Shown: piece by piece, positions 53,481-63,980 of the stretch
How positions within the stretch are numbered: the stretch's first letter is position 1
Layout of the letters: each line of letters opens with the position of its first letter
NCBI GenBank assembly: GCA_026018925.1
Contig: JAKSZU010000031.1
Span: forward strand, 9,810,967-9,874,966
Length of the DNA stretch: 64,000 bases
Direction of reading: 5' to 3'
From: Tupaia tana
Taxonomy: Eukaryota; Chordata; Mammalia; Scandentia; Tupaiidae
Translations under genes and position numbers: made by a program
The notes under the pieces: generated by a model
Told to the model about the DNA's origin: nothing
What the model saw: the letters and a program-made list of their open reading frames with translations, nothing else
The model's database searches: none

Positions 53481-53990
53481 CAAGGTCTTTCTGGTGTGGA
53501 GGTAGCATGGTGGGCAGTTGGTTCTGGGTCCCTCTCAGTCAGGAAGGGGTGTGGATATGGTGAAGGAGCTGGGAGCCCTGTGTCATGTGAGCGAACCATG
53601 TGGCAGAGCGTGAAAGAGGTCGGGCAGGAGTGCGTGCCCAGGGCCCAGAGAGAAGTGGCTGGCCCGCGGCTTGGCCTGTGGTTTGCTTGTGAGTCGCTGA
53701 GAAGGCCAAGAAGAGTCCAAGAACTGATTTGCGGGTCCTGGGGCTCAGCCTCTGGTCCTGGGCCAGCTCAGCGACTGTTTTCATGAGACCTGAGGGTGCC
53801 AGGCATGGCACCGTGCATCACCGTCAGCCCCTCACCTGGCAGCTCTCACACCACCGCTGTGCGTCACAGAAGGCAGATGCACCTGCCGGGGGCTGGACTC
53901 GCATCCTTACCCATGCCACAACCCCTCCCAGTTGGCAGGGTGGCCCTCTGGGAGTGCATGCGTGGCCTGCAGAGCTCTGCCGGGAGCGAG
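53481..53990. other. Unassigned stretch right of the minisatellite
   Basis: No feature supported. Confidence 0.45.
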
Positions 53991-53994
53991 TGCA

Positions 53995-54205
53995 CTGTGG
54001 CCACGCTGCAGTGCAGCAGGGAGACACGATGCTCCGCGAGGCAACCCCACACGGGGAAGTTCCCGGTTCAAGATCTGAGACTTCCCTGTCCGTGTCGACC
54101 TGTGACCCGGGGCTGGCCGCACCTGCCTGGGGTGCATTGTGGCACCAAGACCCTGTTAGAGCTGACTGTCTCTGGCCCTCAGTCATGGAGGAAATGAGTA
54201 AACAT
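53995..54205 (+). repeat. tSINE-D (old)
   Basis: GTGCAGCAGGGAGACACGAT, box B GGTTCAAGATCTGAGACTTC, CCTGTGACCCGGGGCTGG. Similar in layout to the copy at 8842. Confidence 0.5.
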
Positions 54206-54211
54206 TTGTAA

Positions 54212-54395
54212 AGAATTATTTAATTTTATTTATCATTTTGAAATTTGTTATAGAGCCCATGTGCTCATCAGAGAGAGAAACAGAGACAGAGGGGAAGTGA
54301 AAGAGCAAGCCCTCAAGCCTGGGACTCAAACCACGGTCAGCCGTGTGGGAGTCCAGTGCCTGCACCACCACACCACCACACCACCTGCTGGCCCT
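54212..54395 (-). repeat. tSINE-B
   Basis: A/T tail, ATAGAGCCCATGTGCTCATC, GGGACTCAAACCACGGTCAG, a (CACCA)n run and head end CACCTGCTGGCCC. Confidence 0.82.
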
Positions 54396-54432
54396 AAGTA
54401 ATGCAAGTTTTATTAGAAAGAATGCATTCCTG

Positions 54433-54678
54433 GGGCCAGCAGATGGCGTAATAGTTATGTTGCTGGACTCCCACGTGGCTGAACATGGTTCGAGTTTTGG
54501 CCCCAGTGACTTGAAACTCATGCCAGGTCTGTGAGTGCGTGCCCAAGACCCCAGGAGGGAAATGGAGGAGAGGGGTTTGTAGCATGGCCATCCCCGGTGG
54601 GAATGATTTCTCTTTCTCTCTCACTGTCTCTGTCTCTCTGGCACCTGCATGCATCGTAAGGCAAAAACTTCTAAAACA
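54433..54678 (+). repeat. tSINE-A (older copy)
   Basis: TGGGGCCAGCAGATGGCGTA head, tail CATCGTAAGGCAAAAACTTC. Confidence 0.87.
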
Positions 54679-54688
54679 TAATTAATTA

Positions 54689-54950
54689 AGGAACGAGCAG
54701 TTAGCGTAATGGCTATGTCGCTGGACTCCCACGTAGTTGACCGCGGTTCGAGTCCCGGACCCAGTGTTGCCGGGCGCGTGTGCGTGTGTGCCCAAGATCC
54801 CGAGAGGAGAATGGAGGAGAAGGGATTGCGGCGTGGCCATCCCCCCTGGGGGGTGATTTCTCGCTTTCTGTCTCTCTGTCTCTCTCTGTCTGGCGAGCGC
54901 ACGCACCCTATAGCAAAAACCTCCCCCAAAAAACGAAAAAAAAATTAATC
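54689..54950 (+). repeat. tSINE-A, young, small deletion
   Basis: Near-consensus, but the GGCTTAAACTCAC block after the tRNA-like part is missing (CCCAGTGTTGCCGGGCGCG). Confidence 0.92.
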
Positions 54951-54959
54951 AAAAAAAAA

Positions 54960-56080
54960 ATGATGAATTCTCAAGAGATTGAAGCGATGCCTCGGACATG
55001 GGTGACAAGAGAGCTGCGGCCCATGGCTTTCCAGCCACTAGCCAGAGAGCCAGGCCACGCCTCTGCAGCCCTCCGTGGTCTGGACTTTGTCCACACCAGC
55101 ACCGCACCTTCCCTCTTCTCCATCCTCGACTCCAACTCAGGACAACCAGGGAAAGCCAAGTAGGCCCTGAGCCAGGCACACGGGACGCCTCAACTCCAGG
55201 CAGCTGCCCCTGGACCCCTAGCCCACGTGTCTGTCCGGGCTCCGCGGAAGCCTCCCCCTCTGCACACAGAGCTTTCCCAGCCCTCTGCCGGGCCCCGGGC
55301 TTCTGTGACTGCCAAGTGGTGAAGGCAGGCTCCTTGCTGTGTGACCTGAGTCAGCGGCCTGTGCATCCACACAGCCGAGGGACCGCGCAACCCAGGACTC
55401 TGGCCCTCTGCACCTCCTGTCCTCCCTCGTGAGCACCCTGCCAGCATCCGTGGTTTTCCTGCGCTTGTCCCGTCTCCCCCCAAATGTAGCAGTGCCCCCC
55501 GAGACGCCTGCAGTGCTGACACACGTGGACAGGGATGTTTGGAGCGGATACGAGACACATGTCCGCTCCCTAGGAGGGCTGCTGGCTTGGCCTCACGGTG
55601 CACCCTCCAGCACATGCATGCAAGTGGCTGTGAGGACAGCAGCAGCGCTTGGCAGCTCTGAGCCCTGTGCTCGGAGCCAGGAGCACAAGGGGCGATGTTC
55701 AGCAGCTGCTGCCACAGTGTCCTTCCAAAGCAGTTGTTTCCTTTACAGTTCTCGAAATTTCTGAGCAAGCGTGCATGCCAGCAAAGGTTAAGAAAAGCCC
55801 CTGGCAGCCCCAGGTTCAGAGCTGGCCCGTGTCGAGGGCTCAGACCCTTCTCATGTGAAGAGCTGGGTGTCCAGGGCCCTGCAGGTCTAAGCTCAGCTTC
55901 TCGGAGAACCTTCTGCCCAGCACAGTCAGGGTTTTGAACATCGATCCTTCCATTGCTCTGACATCTTCATAGAGCTGGACATGCTTTTCCTGGATGGGAA
56001 AGAGGGTCCCAGGCCAGAACGCACATGCACAGCAAGGATGTAGACGCTTCGGCAAGACCACCCACAGCAACTCGTATTTC
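54960..56080. other. Unassigned intronic stretch
   Basis: GC-rich, unique-looking. No exon, RNA or repeat supported. Confidence 0.45.
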
Positions 56081-56084
56081 TCTC

Positions 56085-56338
56085 TCAAAAAATGTATCAG
56101 AGGGCTGGAGAGGGAGAGAGAGAGAGAGAGGCAGAGGGAGAGAGAGGGAAAGGGAGAAAGCCCTCCTCACCATGTGACATGGTCATGCCGTCCTTTTCCT
56201 CCATCTCTCTCTCTTTCAGGGTTTTGGGCACACGTGCACACGTATTCCATGTGCTCAAGGTGCTGGGTCTGGGACTTGAACTGAGCCACCACCATATGGG
56301 ATCCAGCCACCTTGTCCACCACACCACTGGAATGACCC
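56085..56338 (-). repeat. tSINE-C
   Basis: GA-rich tail part, CCTCCTCACCATGTGACATG, GGTGCTGGGTCTGGGACTTG, decayed head end. Confidence 0.75.
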
Positions 56339-56423
56339 AACAACAGATCATTTATGAGTAGTGGTCCCGATACTTAAAAGTTTTTTTTTTTTCTTGGTTT
56401 CCTTTTAAGAGAGAGATGAAGGG

Positions 56424-56682
56424 ATCAGCATTTGGTGTAATGGCTATATCGCTGGACTCCCATGTAGTCGACCATGGTTCAAGTCCCAGACCCGGTGGCT
56501 TAAACTCACACCAGGCGCGTGTGCGTGCGTGCCCAAGATCCCAAGAGGAGAATGGAGGAAAAGGGATTGCGGTGTGGCCATCCCCCCTGGGGGGTGATTT
56601 CTCGATTTCTATCCCTCTGTCTCTCTCTTTCTGGTGAACACACACACCCTATAGCAAAAACCTCTCCAAAAAAAAAAAAAGG
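56424..56682 (+). repeat. tSINE-A
   Basis: GGGATCAGCATTTGGTGTAA head, CCCTATAGCAAAAACCTCTC-An tail. Confidence 0.9.
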
Positions 56683-57212
56683 AAAGAAAGATGAACCAAT
56701 GAACTAATCTTTGACGTGTAGTGTGTCCCATTAAGTAGACTGTCGTTATTCCAAGGCGTATGTGTTTAATGAATGAGCTTATTTGTGTGTCTTTTCTAAA
56801 CAGGTTCACCGTTGTCATGGGTGTAAGAAGGCTGTGCGTAATCTTCCTTAAAACACACATCCCATTTGATATAATATAATATTACTTAATTAACTTTAAG
56901 AAAGTCAATGAATTGGAGTCATTGGCTGCAACCAACTTTAGACAGAATAGGGAATATTTAAGATTTCTTGTTTCAGAATTCTTGCTTTCAGTACAGAACT
57001 ATTTATATCAATCTGATTTGGGAGTGAGGGAGGGAACGAGGGACAGAAATACAAGGTCAGGTCACACGGACCTTGTGACCTAACCCTGGAGGTCACAGTA
57101 ACCTGGTGGTGGAGAGCATTGTGTACCAGTTAGGGGGGGTATGGTGCATCTTTTTTGTTTTTTGGTTATTAGTCTAATAAGTTACACACTACACATTTCT
57201 TAGTTAAAATGT
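56683..57212. other. Unassigned AT-rich intronic stretch
   Basis: No feature supported. Confidence 0.45.
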
Positions 57213-57214
57213 GT

Positions 57215-57400
57215 TCATTTTATTGATTTCTTTTGAAATCTTTGCCTGAGAGCATGTGCCCTTACCACAGTGAGACAGAGAGAAAGAGAGGGAGATAGCA
57301 CCCCCATGAGGTCTGGAGCCGGAGGGCTGGGGAAGGGATTGAGGCAGGACGAGACCATGCGAAGGGTGCTTTCCCGCTCTCCTGCCCAAGCACGCATTTT
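57215..57400 (-). repeat. Old tSINE-C fragment
   Basis: AATCTTTGCCTGAGAGCATG, GAGACAGAGAGAAAGAGAGG, CACCCCCATGAGGTCTGG. No head. Confidence 0.55.
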
Positions 57401-57750
57401 CTCTCTTCAATAAAAGAAACTTAAAAAAATAAATGAGGAAGCAGGCCATCTTAGAACCTCTTTCTAAATGCCAGATCGTGACATTCTGATGTTAGCTCCA
57501 GATGGCCCTTCCAGTAGAGCTTGGCTTTGTGTCTTTAAGGACCCAACCGATCAGTAACACAGACACTGGCTTTAGGTCTTTCCTTTTTCTTTTTGCTCAT
57601 CGGAAATAAAATAAAACCATTTTCAAGATTCATCAAGATAACGTTCAAACCAAAGCATGAAATTGATTTGTTCAAGGTGTGTAAAGACGCCCTAAACCTA
57701 TCTTAGTTAGCAAGCAGTAATGAACAAGGGCTCGCGGTCCCATACCTATG
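57401..57750. other. Unassigned intronic stretch
   Basis: No feature supported. Confidence 0.4.
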
Positions 57751-57752
57751 CA

Positions 57753-57753
57753 A

Positions 57754-57785
<32 letters not shown>

Positions 57786-57965
57786 GCTAGATGATTTGAG
57801 CATTCACCAGAGAGAGAGGAAGAGGGAGAAAGCACCCTCCAATGGGGTGTGGTCACACTGCAACCCCTTCTCCATTTCTTTCACCTGTCAGGATTTTAGG
57901 CACACATGTATCGGCATGTTTTTCAAGACACTGGGGCTGGGATTCGAACCCCGTTTGGCCATCTG
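57753..57965 (-). repeat. tSINE-C
   Basis: T run, TTCACCAGAGAGAGAGGAAG, CTCCAATGGGGTGTGGTCAC, GATTCGAACCCCGTTTGGCC. It abuts the LTR that follows. Confidence 0.78.
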
Positions 57966-58520
57966 GTGGGATCTGGTCCCAGCGGGTGGTGATTGGATCA
58001 TGGGGCATGAATAGACTGATACTATCTCGTTAAAGAACTGAGGGAAGAAGGTCTAGGTCTTTGGAGAAGGACTGCGTTCTCCTGAGTGCCAGCCATTAGA
58101 TAAGATCCTTTTGAGACAGCCCGTGCTGGTGGTTACGTGGGTGGATCCCATATGGCTGTCTGCACATGGTGAGTCCTGGACCCAGCACCTTGAGAAACAC
58201 GCTGAGTGTCCCCCGTACGCCCCAAATCCCCAACGAAGGGAGAAACGTAGACGGGAACGTGGTTCGACCATGCCCCGTGGGAGGTGGAGGGCTGCACTTT
58301 CTCTTGCTTGGGTCCTCTGGCAAAACTTTACAAAAAAGAGTTTTCTCTCTCCAAGCTCCCACTCTTTTCAGCCTGCGTTGGCTGTGTTGTGGCATAGGTT
58401 GGCTTGATGCCAGGGACTCTCCACTCACCAAATCATGAGCTAAATAAACCTCTATCTTTATGAATTCGCCCAGCCTCGGGCATTTCTGTAAGCAGTACAG
58501 TGACAGACTAATACAGGGCA
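57966..58520 (+). mobile_element. ERVL-MaLR (MLT1/MST-like) solo LTR, split by a SINE
   Basis: GTGATTGGATCATGGGGCAT, GATACTATCTCGTTAAAGAA, TCATGAGCTAAATAAACCTC and the end GTGACAGACTAATACAGGG. Ancient solo LTR fossil; no internal region is seen. Confidence 0.75.
58093..58320 (+). repeat. tSINE-C inside the MaLR LTR
   Basis: GTGCTGGTGGTTACGTGGGT head, box B-like GAGTCCTGGACCC, tail CCTCTGGCAAAACTTTAC. Confidence 0.75.
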
Positions 58521-58667
58521 TTCCAACTTGTGCATGAACGTGAATATGGAGTGGGAAGAAAAATCAGGTCTTATAATAGATACCAATGTGCATTATGTGG
58601 GTGGTAAGAGGTTTTTCTATGTAATAATGGAACTCAGGTGTTTTTATTTAAAGAATTATTATTATTA
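58521..58667. other. Unassigned AT-rich gap
   Basis: Nothing certain. TTGTGCATGAACGTGAATAT (about 58529) weakly recalls M2 MITE ends. Confidence 0.3.
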
Positions 58668-58919
58668 TCTTAATATCTATATATATTTGGAGAGGTTTTT
58701 GCTATAGGGCACATGCGCTCACCGGAAAGTGAGAAATCACTCCCCCCACCAAGGGGGATGGCCACGCCACAATCTCTTCTCCTCCATTATCTTCTCAGGA
58801 TCTTGGGCACGCACGCACACATGCCCGGTGTGAGTTCAAGCCACCGAGTCTGGGACTTGAACCGTGGTCAACTACATGGGAGTCCAGCAACGTAGCCATT
58901 ATGCCAACTGCTGGTCCCC
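58668..58919 (-). repeat. tSINE-A
   Basis: Antisense GAGAGGTTTTTGCTATAGGG to CCAACTGCTGGTCCCC. TSDs AAGAATTATTATTATT / AAGAGTTATTATTATT (58651 and 58920). Confidence 0.88.
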
Positions 58920-58934
58920 AAGAGTTATTATTAT

Positions 58935-59056
58935 TGTTTTTAATTCACCGGGGGAAAGGAGGGAGTAAGAAAGCAAGCCTCCAGGTCTGGGACTCAATCC
59001 ATGGTCAACCATATGGGAGTCCAGTGCCTTTACCACCGTACCACCTGCTGGCTCCA
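58935..59056 (-). repeat. tSINE-B
   Basis: TTTTAATTCACCGGGGGAAA, GGACTCAATCCATGGTCAAC, head end CCACCTGCTGGCTCC. Confidence 0.82.
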
Positions 59057-59164
59057 ATGCAGCTCAGTTTTAAAATCTAAAGTGATGTGACCATTTGCAT
59101 GGTAAAGGGGCACAGCTCTCTGAAAGGGGGAGGGATACTTTTGTTCCTTAAATCTCTCTCTCTT

Positions 59165-59400
59165 TTTTTTAAATAAATGTTTGTTTCATGAGAGAGAAAA
59201 GGGAGACAAGCTCCCTGCACAGGGCCTCAGGCTGCAGTCCTCACAGGAGCCTTCGCAGCACCCAGGATCTCTGGCATGCACGTGCACCCAGCCTGCAGGG
59301 TAGACCCAGCAACCAAACCCCAGCCTACCCTGTGGCCTCCAGCATTGCAGAGTGCCAGGCTGATGCATGCCGCTGCCTGGGCCCTCTCCTTATGTTTTGT
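59165..59400 (-). repeat. tSINE-D (old)
   Basis: A/T tail, CATGAGAGAGAAAAGGGAGA, CCAGGATCTCTGGCATGCAC, ACCCAGCAACCAAACCCC. Confidence 0.5.
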
Positions 59401-59778
59401 TGGGACACACGCACACAGATGCCATCTCCAGTGGGCCTCCGTGGGCCAGAGATGGACACAGCAAGGCTTTGGGTGGGGTTTCAGTTGTACAAGATGGTAC
59501 TGAGGACTCAGCTGCCCAGCTTAGAGACTGGGAGGCTGTGGGGCCTAGCTCTTCTTCTGGGACAGGGGTGCCTCCTCTAACCAACTCATTACTCGAAGCT
59601 GGAATGCAGCGGCCTACCCCACCCGGAACCAAGCCGGCTGCTCACGACGGACATCGGCCCCCTGCGCCTGCTAGCACTGCCCTGTGCCCGGAGTCCCATC
59701 GGACCCCTCCTGAAGCCACTTCTGCCATCGCCTCCCCTGCAGCTGCTCCATGCGGGGAGTGAGCGTCAGGTCACGTGC
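59401..59778. other. Unassigned intronic stretch
   Basis: No feature supported. Confidence 0.4.
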
Positions 59779-59779
59779 A

Positions 59780-60053
59780 GGACCAGCAGGCGTCATGGCG
59801 GTGAAGGTGCCGGACTCCCACATGAGCGAGTGTGGTCTGAGTCCCGGACCCAGTGGCTTGAATATCACGCTGGGCATAAGTGTGTGCCCAGCATGCAGAG
59901 GACAATGGCAGACAAAGGGAGAAGGGATTGCAGCGTGGCCATCCCCTCTGGGAGGTGATTCCTCACTTTCCTTCTCACCATCTCTGCCCGTCTCTCTCCT
60001 CTTCATTGAGCACATGCGCCCTGTGGCAAAAACCTTAACAAAAAAAAATAAAA
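59780..60053 (+). repeat. tSINE-A/C (older copy)
   Basis: GGACCAGCAGGCGTCATGGC head, CCCTGTGGCAAAAACCTTAA tail. Confidence 0.82.
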
Positions 60054-60372
60054 ATGTAAAAGCCAAAGAGGACGGTGAGGCCGCTGGCAGCGCTTGAAGC
60101 TCGCAGCAGGCTAAAGAGGCCCGTGCCCTACCGCTCGCCCGGCCAGCTGAGGCTCTGAGCCTGCGGGAGCTTTGGCCAGGTCAGCGCGGCCCCGTCCTCT
60201 GTGAGCGGGCTGTCCTCCCTCGATCTGAGCAGTTTAATGACTTGTTTAGATCCTTCCTCATTCCACGGAGGATTTAGGATGATTTTATCCAAGTCATGAA
60301 GAAAAGTGCTTGTCTGTGGAGTCCCCGACAGATTCATAATCCCACAGCTCCATTATCTTTTAAATGAGAACG

Positions 60373-60680
60373 CCCATGACATTCTAGGCTGTAAATGACA
60401 CCCTCTCTTCCTCCTGGTACACTGGCGTCAGCCTCGCCCCCTGAAGGCCACCGCGGTCTCTGCTTTTCGGTGCTCTTCAGACCTGGGTAGTCGCCCCATG
60501 ACATTCTAGGCTGTAAATGAACCCTGTTTGGAGCACATCCATAGCATGTAGCTCTTGTCTCCGGTTCCGAATCCGCCGTTTTTCACACCCTCTCTTCCTC
60601 CTGGTGCACTGGCGTCAGCCTCGCCCCCTGAAGGCCACCCGGTCTCTGCTTTTCGGTGCTCTTCAGACCTGGGTAGTCGC
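60373..60680. repeat. Recent local tandem duplication
   Basis: Block X (CCCATGACATTCTAGGCTGT..., 60373-60398 and 60495-60520) and block Y (96 bp; 60399-60494 and 60586-60680) are each present twice. In block Y only two differences are seen. The second copy has 65 bp more between X and Y (60521-60585). Confidence 0.9.
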
Positions 60681-60867
60681 TCATTCCTGTCGCGCCTGCA
60701 AATTCCTGTTTGTCAGAGGCTACCTCTCTCAACTCCTAGGAGAAAAACGCAAGTTCCGAAAGTGGAGGGCACAGCCTCACTGTCATTCCCTTTCTCTCCA
60801 TCTCACAGGGAAGAAGAAAATAAGAGAACCCTCGTGATGGGGTGACTCTCCTTCACAGAAGACCTTT

Positions 60868-61029
60868 TCTTTTTAGATTTGTTTTTGGTGCCATTGGGCA
60901 CGTGCGCTCACTGGAGAGAGACAGAGACAGGGAAGGTGAGAAATCATCCCTCGGGGGTTGGCCACACTGCGGGCTCTTTTGCATTGTCCTCTGGGGATTT
61001 TGGGGGTATGCATGCACATGTGCCTGGCC
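60868..61029 (-). repeat. tSINE-C, head missing
   Basis: GTGCCATTGGGCACGTGCGC to GCATGCACATGTGCCTGGCC, then cut by the next SINE. Confidence 0.72.
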
Positions 61030-61030
61030 T

Positions 61031-61299
61031 TTTAATTTTTTTTTTTTTAAGAGAGATTTTGTTATAGATTTTGCTATAGATTTTCACACTTGCTGGAGAG
61101 ACACAGAGACAGAAAGCGAGAAATCTCCCCCGAGGGGGGATAGCCACACCGCAGTTCCTTCTCCATTCTCCTCTCAGGATTTTGGGCACATGCGACCATG
61201 TACCCGGTGTGAGTTTCAAGCTGCCAGATCCGAGACTCAAACCGCGGTCGACTACATGGGAGTCCAGTGACGTAGCCGTCACTCCACCTACTGGTCCCT
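61031..61299 (-). repeat. tSINE-A
   Basis: T run; tail motif ATTTTGTTATAGATTTTGCTATAG shows an 11-bp repeat; head end CCACCTACTGGTCCC. Confidence 0.87.
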
Positions 61300-61836
61300 G
61301 TCGGCATGCTTTAGGTCCGCTCAGTGTGTGAACCCTGCTGGGCCTAGGAGGTACCTTTTGTTTGTTATTCTGGTGGAGTGGAAGGTGGATTGGCTTCATC
61401 AGAGCCAAGGCTCCCGTTGACCTGTGCCAACGTGAGGGCAAGGAGGCTCAGGGAGGCGAACGCATGACTGAGGCTGTAGCCTGCCCGGCGCCCAGCGGGG
61501 GACCTCATTCTGCAACCAGCTTGTCCTGTTCTGCGTGCCATTCTCAGCTGGGGGCCTCGCAGTAGCCCTAGTAGCGTCCTGTAACTGGGACACCTGCCAC
61601 AGAGCAGGGAAACGTCCTCAACCTCAGTGTCCATGCGAGAGACACACTTCATTTCTCTCCCCATTTCCAGATCAGCCCCTGAGAGGGGGCTCCACGGTTC
61701 ACTTGCGTCTCCCCGAAAGTCTGTCTTCCTGGCACGGGACGCACGACCTCCGCGCTGCTGCCACGCCGATTGGTGGTTCATAAAGTACTCTCGCCAAAAG
61801 CATCTGTTGACCCGCGTCTCGTGTGTGTTTCTGCAG
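61300..61836. other. Unique sequence before exon 2
   Basis: SINE-free 0.5 kb ending in a pyrimidine-rich acceptor (GTGTGTTTCTGCAG). Nothing else supported. Confidence 0.5.
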
Positions 61837-62055
61837 ATACCGAGCGGCTGTATTCGGTGGTGTTTCAGGAGATCTGTGATCGCTACCAGAAGACGTACGG
61901 CTGGGACGTGAAGTCCCTGGTGATGGGTAAAAAGGCCTTGGAGGCTGCCCAGATCATCATCGATGTCTTGGAACTGCCCATGACCAAAGAGGAGCTGGTG
62001 GAGGAAAGCCAGAGGATGCTCGAGCAGGTGTTCCCCACGGCGGCGCTCATGCCAG
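61837..62055 (+). CDS. PUDP: PUDP exon 2
   Basis: Codes residues 24-96 of pseudouridine-5'-phosphatase: (D)[19 protein letters not shown]..., ...[19 protein letters not shown]..., ...[11 protein letters not shown]..., ...FPTAALMPG. This is the start of the helical cap domain that covers the HAD active site. Acceptor TTTCTGCAG at 61836, donor GTGCGG at 62056. It is 219 bp, phase 1 at both ends, so it keeps frame with exon 1 and with a following phase-1 exon, as expected after LMP|G. There are no stops or gaps. From memory of the human protein about four fifths of residues are the same, so the gene looks functional. The catalytic remainder lies right of the window. Confidence 0.97.
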
Positions 62056-62458
62056 GTGCGGCCTCCTCGCTGTGCTGCGGATTAGTTGTGAACACCAGCA
62101 AGGCTTTTGCAAGTCGAGAGCACAGGGCATGCTTCCTGGGCCTTCTGCCTGGTTAAATCCTAGCATTACTTTCCCCCTTGGTATTCCTGAGCGAGTTGGG
62201 TTGACGCTGTGGGATGCTGCAATTCAATTTTCTCTTGAAGGGCTTCTTAAAATAATACCATGTCTGGGGGTCCAAAAACATTTGCGTTTTGTTTATATCG
62301 CTGTTGTAAAAAGATTAGGCTCATGGCGGAATTGCCTCGGCGTTTAATAGGTGGCTTTGCCTTTTTCTTTGTAAAATCAGATATAGGATTAATATTTCGG
62401 CAACTATTCAAACTTGAGCAAATTGATAAGCAGCTAAATCTCCCCAAAGAAGCTTAAC

Positions 62459-62489
<31 letters not shown>

Positions 62490-62803
62490 TTTAAGCAAAA
62501 GGCCTAATTCATTTTTAGCATGCCTACTGGTAGGCTGTTTTACTCTCTCTTCGCTCGTGTCCAACTTTCCCTTGAAAGGAAAGATGACTCTCTTCCGTCC
62601 AGGCTTGTTAACTGATGTTCAGTTAGAACGGGATTACCCGCTGGGAGGAGGTTAAAATGTTCTAGATTACAGATCCGGAAAGGCTTGAAAATGACCATCC
62701 CAAGATTCTTCTAGGATTGTCGGGTGCTCAGGGAGAAGAAAAATCGCATTTGCTGCAGGAACGTTGAATTCAAAGTTGCATCCGTATGAAATGTACACAT
62801 ATT

Positions 62804-62848
<45 letters not shown>

Positions 62849-63170
62849 ATTTAAACATACAAATTGAACATTAATTGGAGAATATTCCCTCAGGGACCTA
62901 TGTTACCTAGAAATCACGTGGGCTGTTCTTGGATTAAATATACGTGCACACGTGCACATGTGCATGCTCACACATGCATACAGACATAAACACACAGCCT
63001 CTCACTCATACTCTGTGCATCGGCTGCAAATAGTACTGCCTGCCGGGCTCCGACATTGGTAGTAGAACCACAAACTGTAGTTCTGTGCATCTGTGTCTTT
63101 CTGCACCATTTTCACATGAAATTATCCTGAAAATAGTGATGGAGACACATGCAAACAATTAATAGATATG
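62056..63170. other. PUDP: Start of PUDP intron 2, unassigned, with (TG)n
   Basis: Contains a T run (about 62472-62493) and (TG)n at about 62808-62846. No RNA gene or nameable repeat. Confidence 0.5.
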
Positions 63171-63171
63171 T

Positions 63172-63441
63172 TTTTTTTTTTTTTTTTTTGAGAGGTTTTT
63201 GCTATAGGTTTTTGCGTGCGCTCACTAGAAAGACAGAGTGAGGCAGAGAGACAGAAAATGTGAAATCACCCCCAGGGGGAATGGCCACACAGTCATCCCT
63301 TCTTCTCCATTCTCCTCTTGGGACCTTGGGCACACACGCACATGCACCTGGCATGAGTTTAAACCACTGGGTCCGGGACGCGAACCGCGGTCGACTACGT
63401 GGGAGTCCAGTGACATAGCCATTACACTAACTGTTGGTTCC
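63172..63441 (-). repeat. tSINE-A, young, tail with short duplication
   Basis: GAGAGGTTTTTGCTATAGG then TTTTTGCGTGCGCTCAC, a small repeat in the tail. Head end CTAACTGTTGGTTCCC. Confidence 0.9.
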
Positions 63442-63442
63442 C

Positions 63443-63980
63443 TACATGTAGGTTTTTAATGCACTTTGAGTTGATTTTATATATGGTGTACGATAAGGGT
63501 TTGACCTCATTTTTCTCCCTTTGGCTGTTGAGGTTTCTCAGCAGTATTTGAAGAGACTTCTCTTTTCCCTGTTGAGTAGCCTTAGTGCCTTTTGGCCAAG
63601 ATCATTTGGTCATGTGTATGAGGGTATATTTATAGGCTATTTTTTCTATTCCATTGGCCTTTATGACACTAACACACTGTTTATTTGGTTTGGCATAGGG
63701 CATGTGCACCTGCCACAGAGAAAGAAAAAGAGAGAGAGGGAGGGTGAGAAATCTCCCCCAAGGGGATGGCTATGTTGTAATCCCTTCTCCATTCTCCTCT
63801 TGGGACTTTGGACATGCATACGCATGTGCTCAGCATGATTGCAGGCTGCTAGGTCCAGGACTCAAACTTCACAATAGCTGTGTGGGATCCAGCTGCCTTA
63901 ACCTTCACATCATCTGTTGGCCCAATATACTGCTTTAAGTACTGTAACTTTGTGGTATACGTCAAAATCAGAGGGTGTGG
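63443..63980 (-). repeat. L1 fragment, antisense, split by a SINE
   Basis: TTTGAGTTGATTTTATATAT, GGTGTACGATAAGGGTTTGA, AGAGACTTCTCTTTTCCCTG, TTGAGTAGCCTTAGTGCC, TTCTATTCCATTGGCC, then ACTGTAACTTTGTGGTATAC match the complement of L1 ORF2 in order. Old and non-coding; cut by SINEs on both sides. Confidence 0.82.
63690..63923 (-). repeat. tSINE-C inside L1
   Basis: TTTGGCATAGGGCATGTGCA to head end CATCATCTGTTGGCCC. Confidence 0.82.

Larger units (their letters stand above)
22623..61836 (+). other. PUDP: PUDP intron 1 (39,214 bp)
   Basis: Runs from donor GTGGGT to acceptor TTTCTGCAG, phase 1. It is filled with SINEs, LTR fossils, MITEs, an antisense L1 fragment and the 81-bp minisatellite. I see no further PUDP exon inside. 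Some mammals make alternative PUDP transcripts with extra exons, and I could not identify such an exon by sequence alone. Confidence 0.9.

Noticed and set aside
51990-53786. Open frames of up to about 497 codons on both strands
   Set aside because: They lie wholly in the 81-bp minisatellite. The unit is 27 codons long and stop-free in several frames, so the frames follow from the repeat. Single-base indels in two units shift them.
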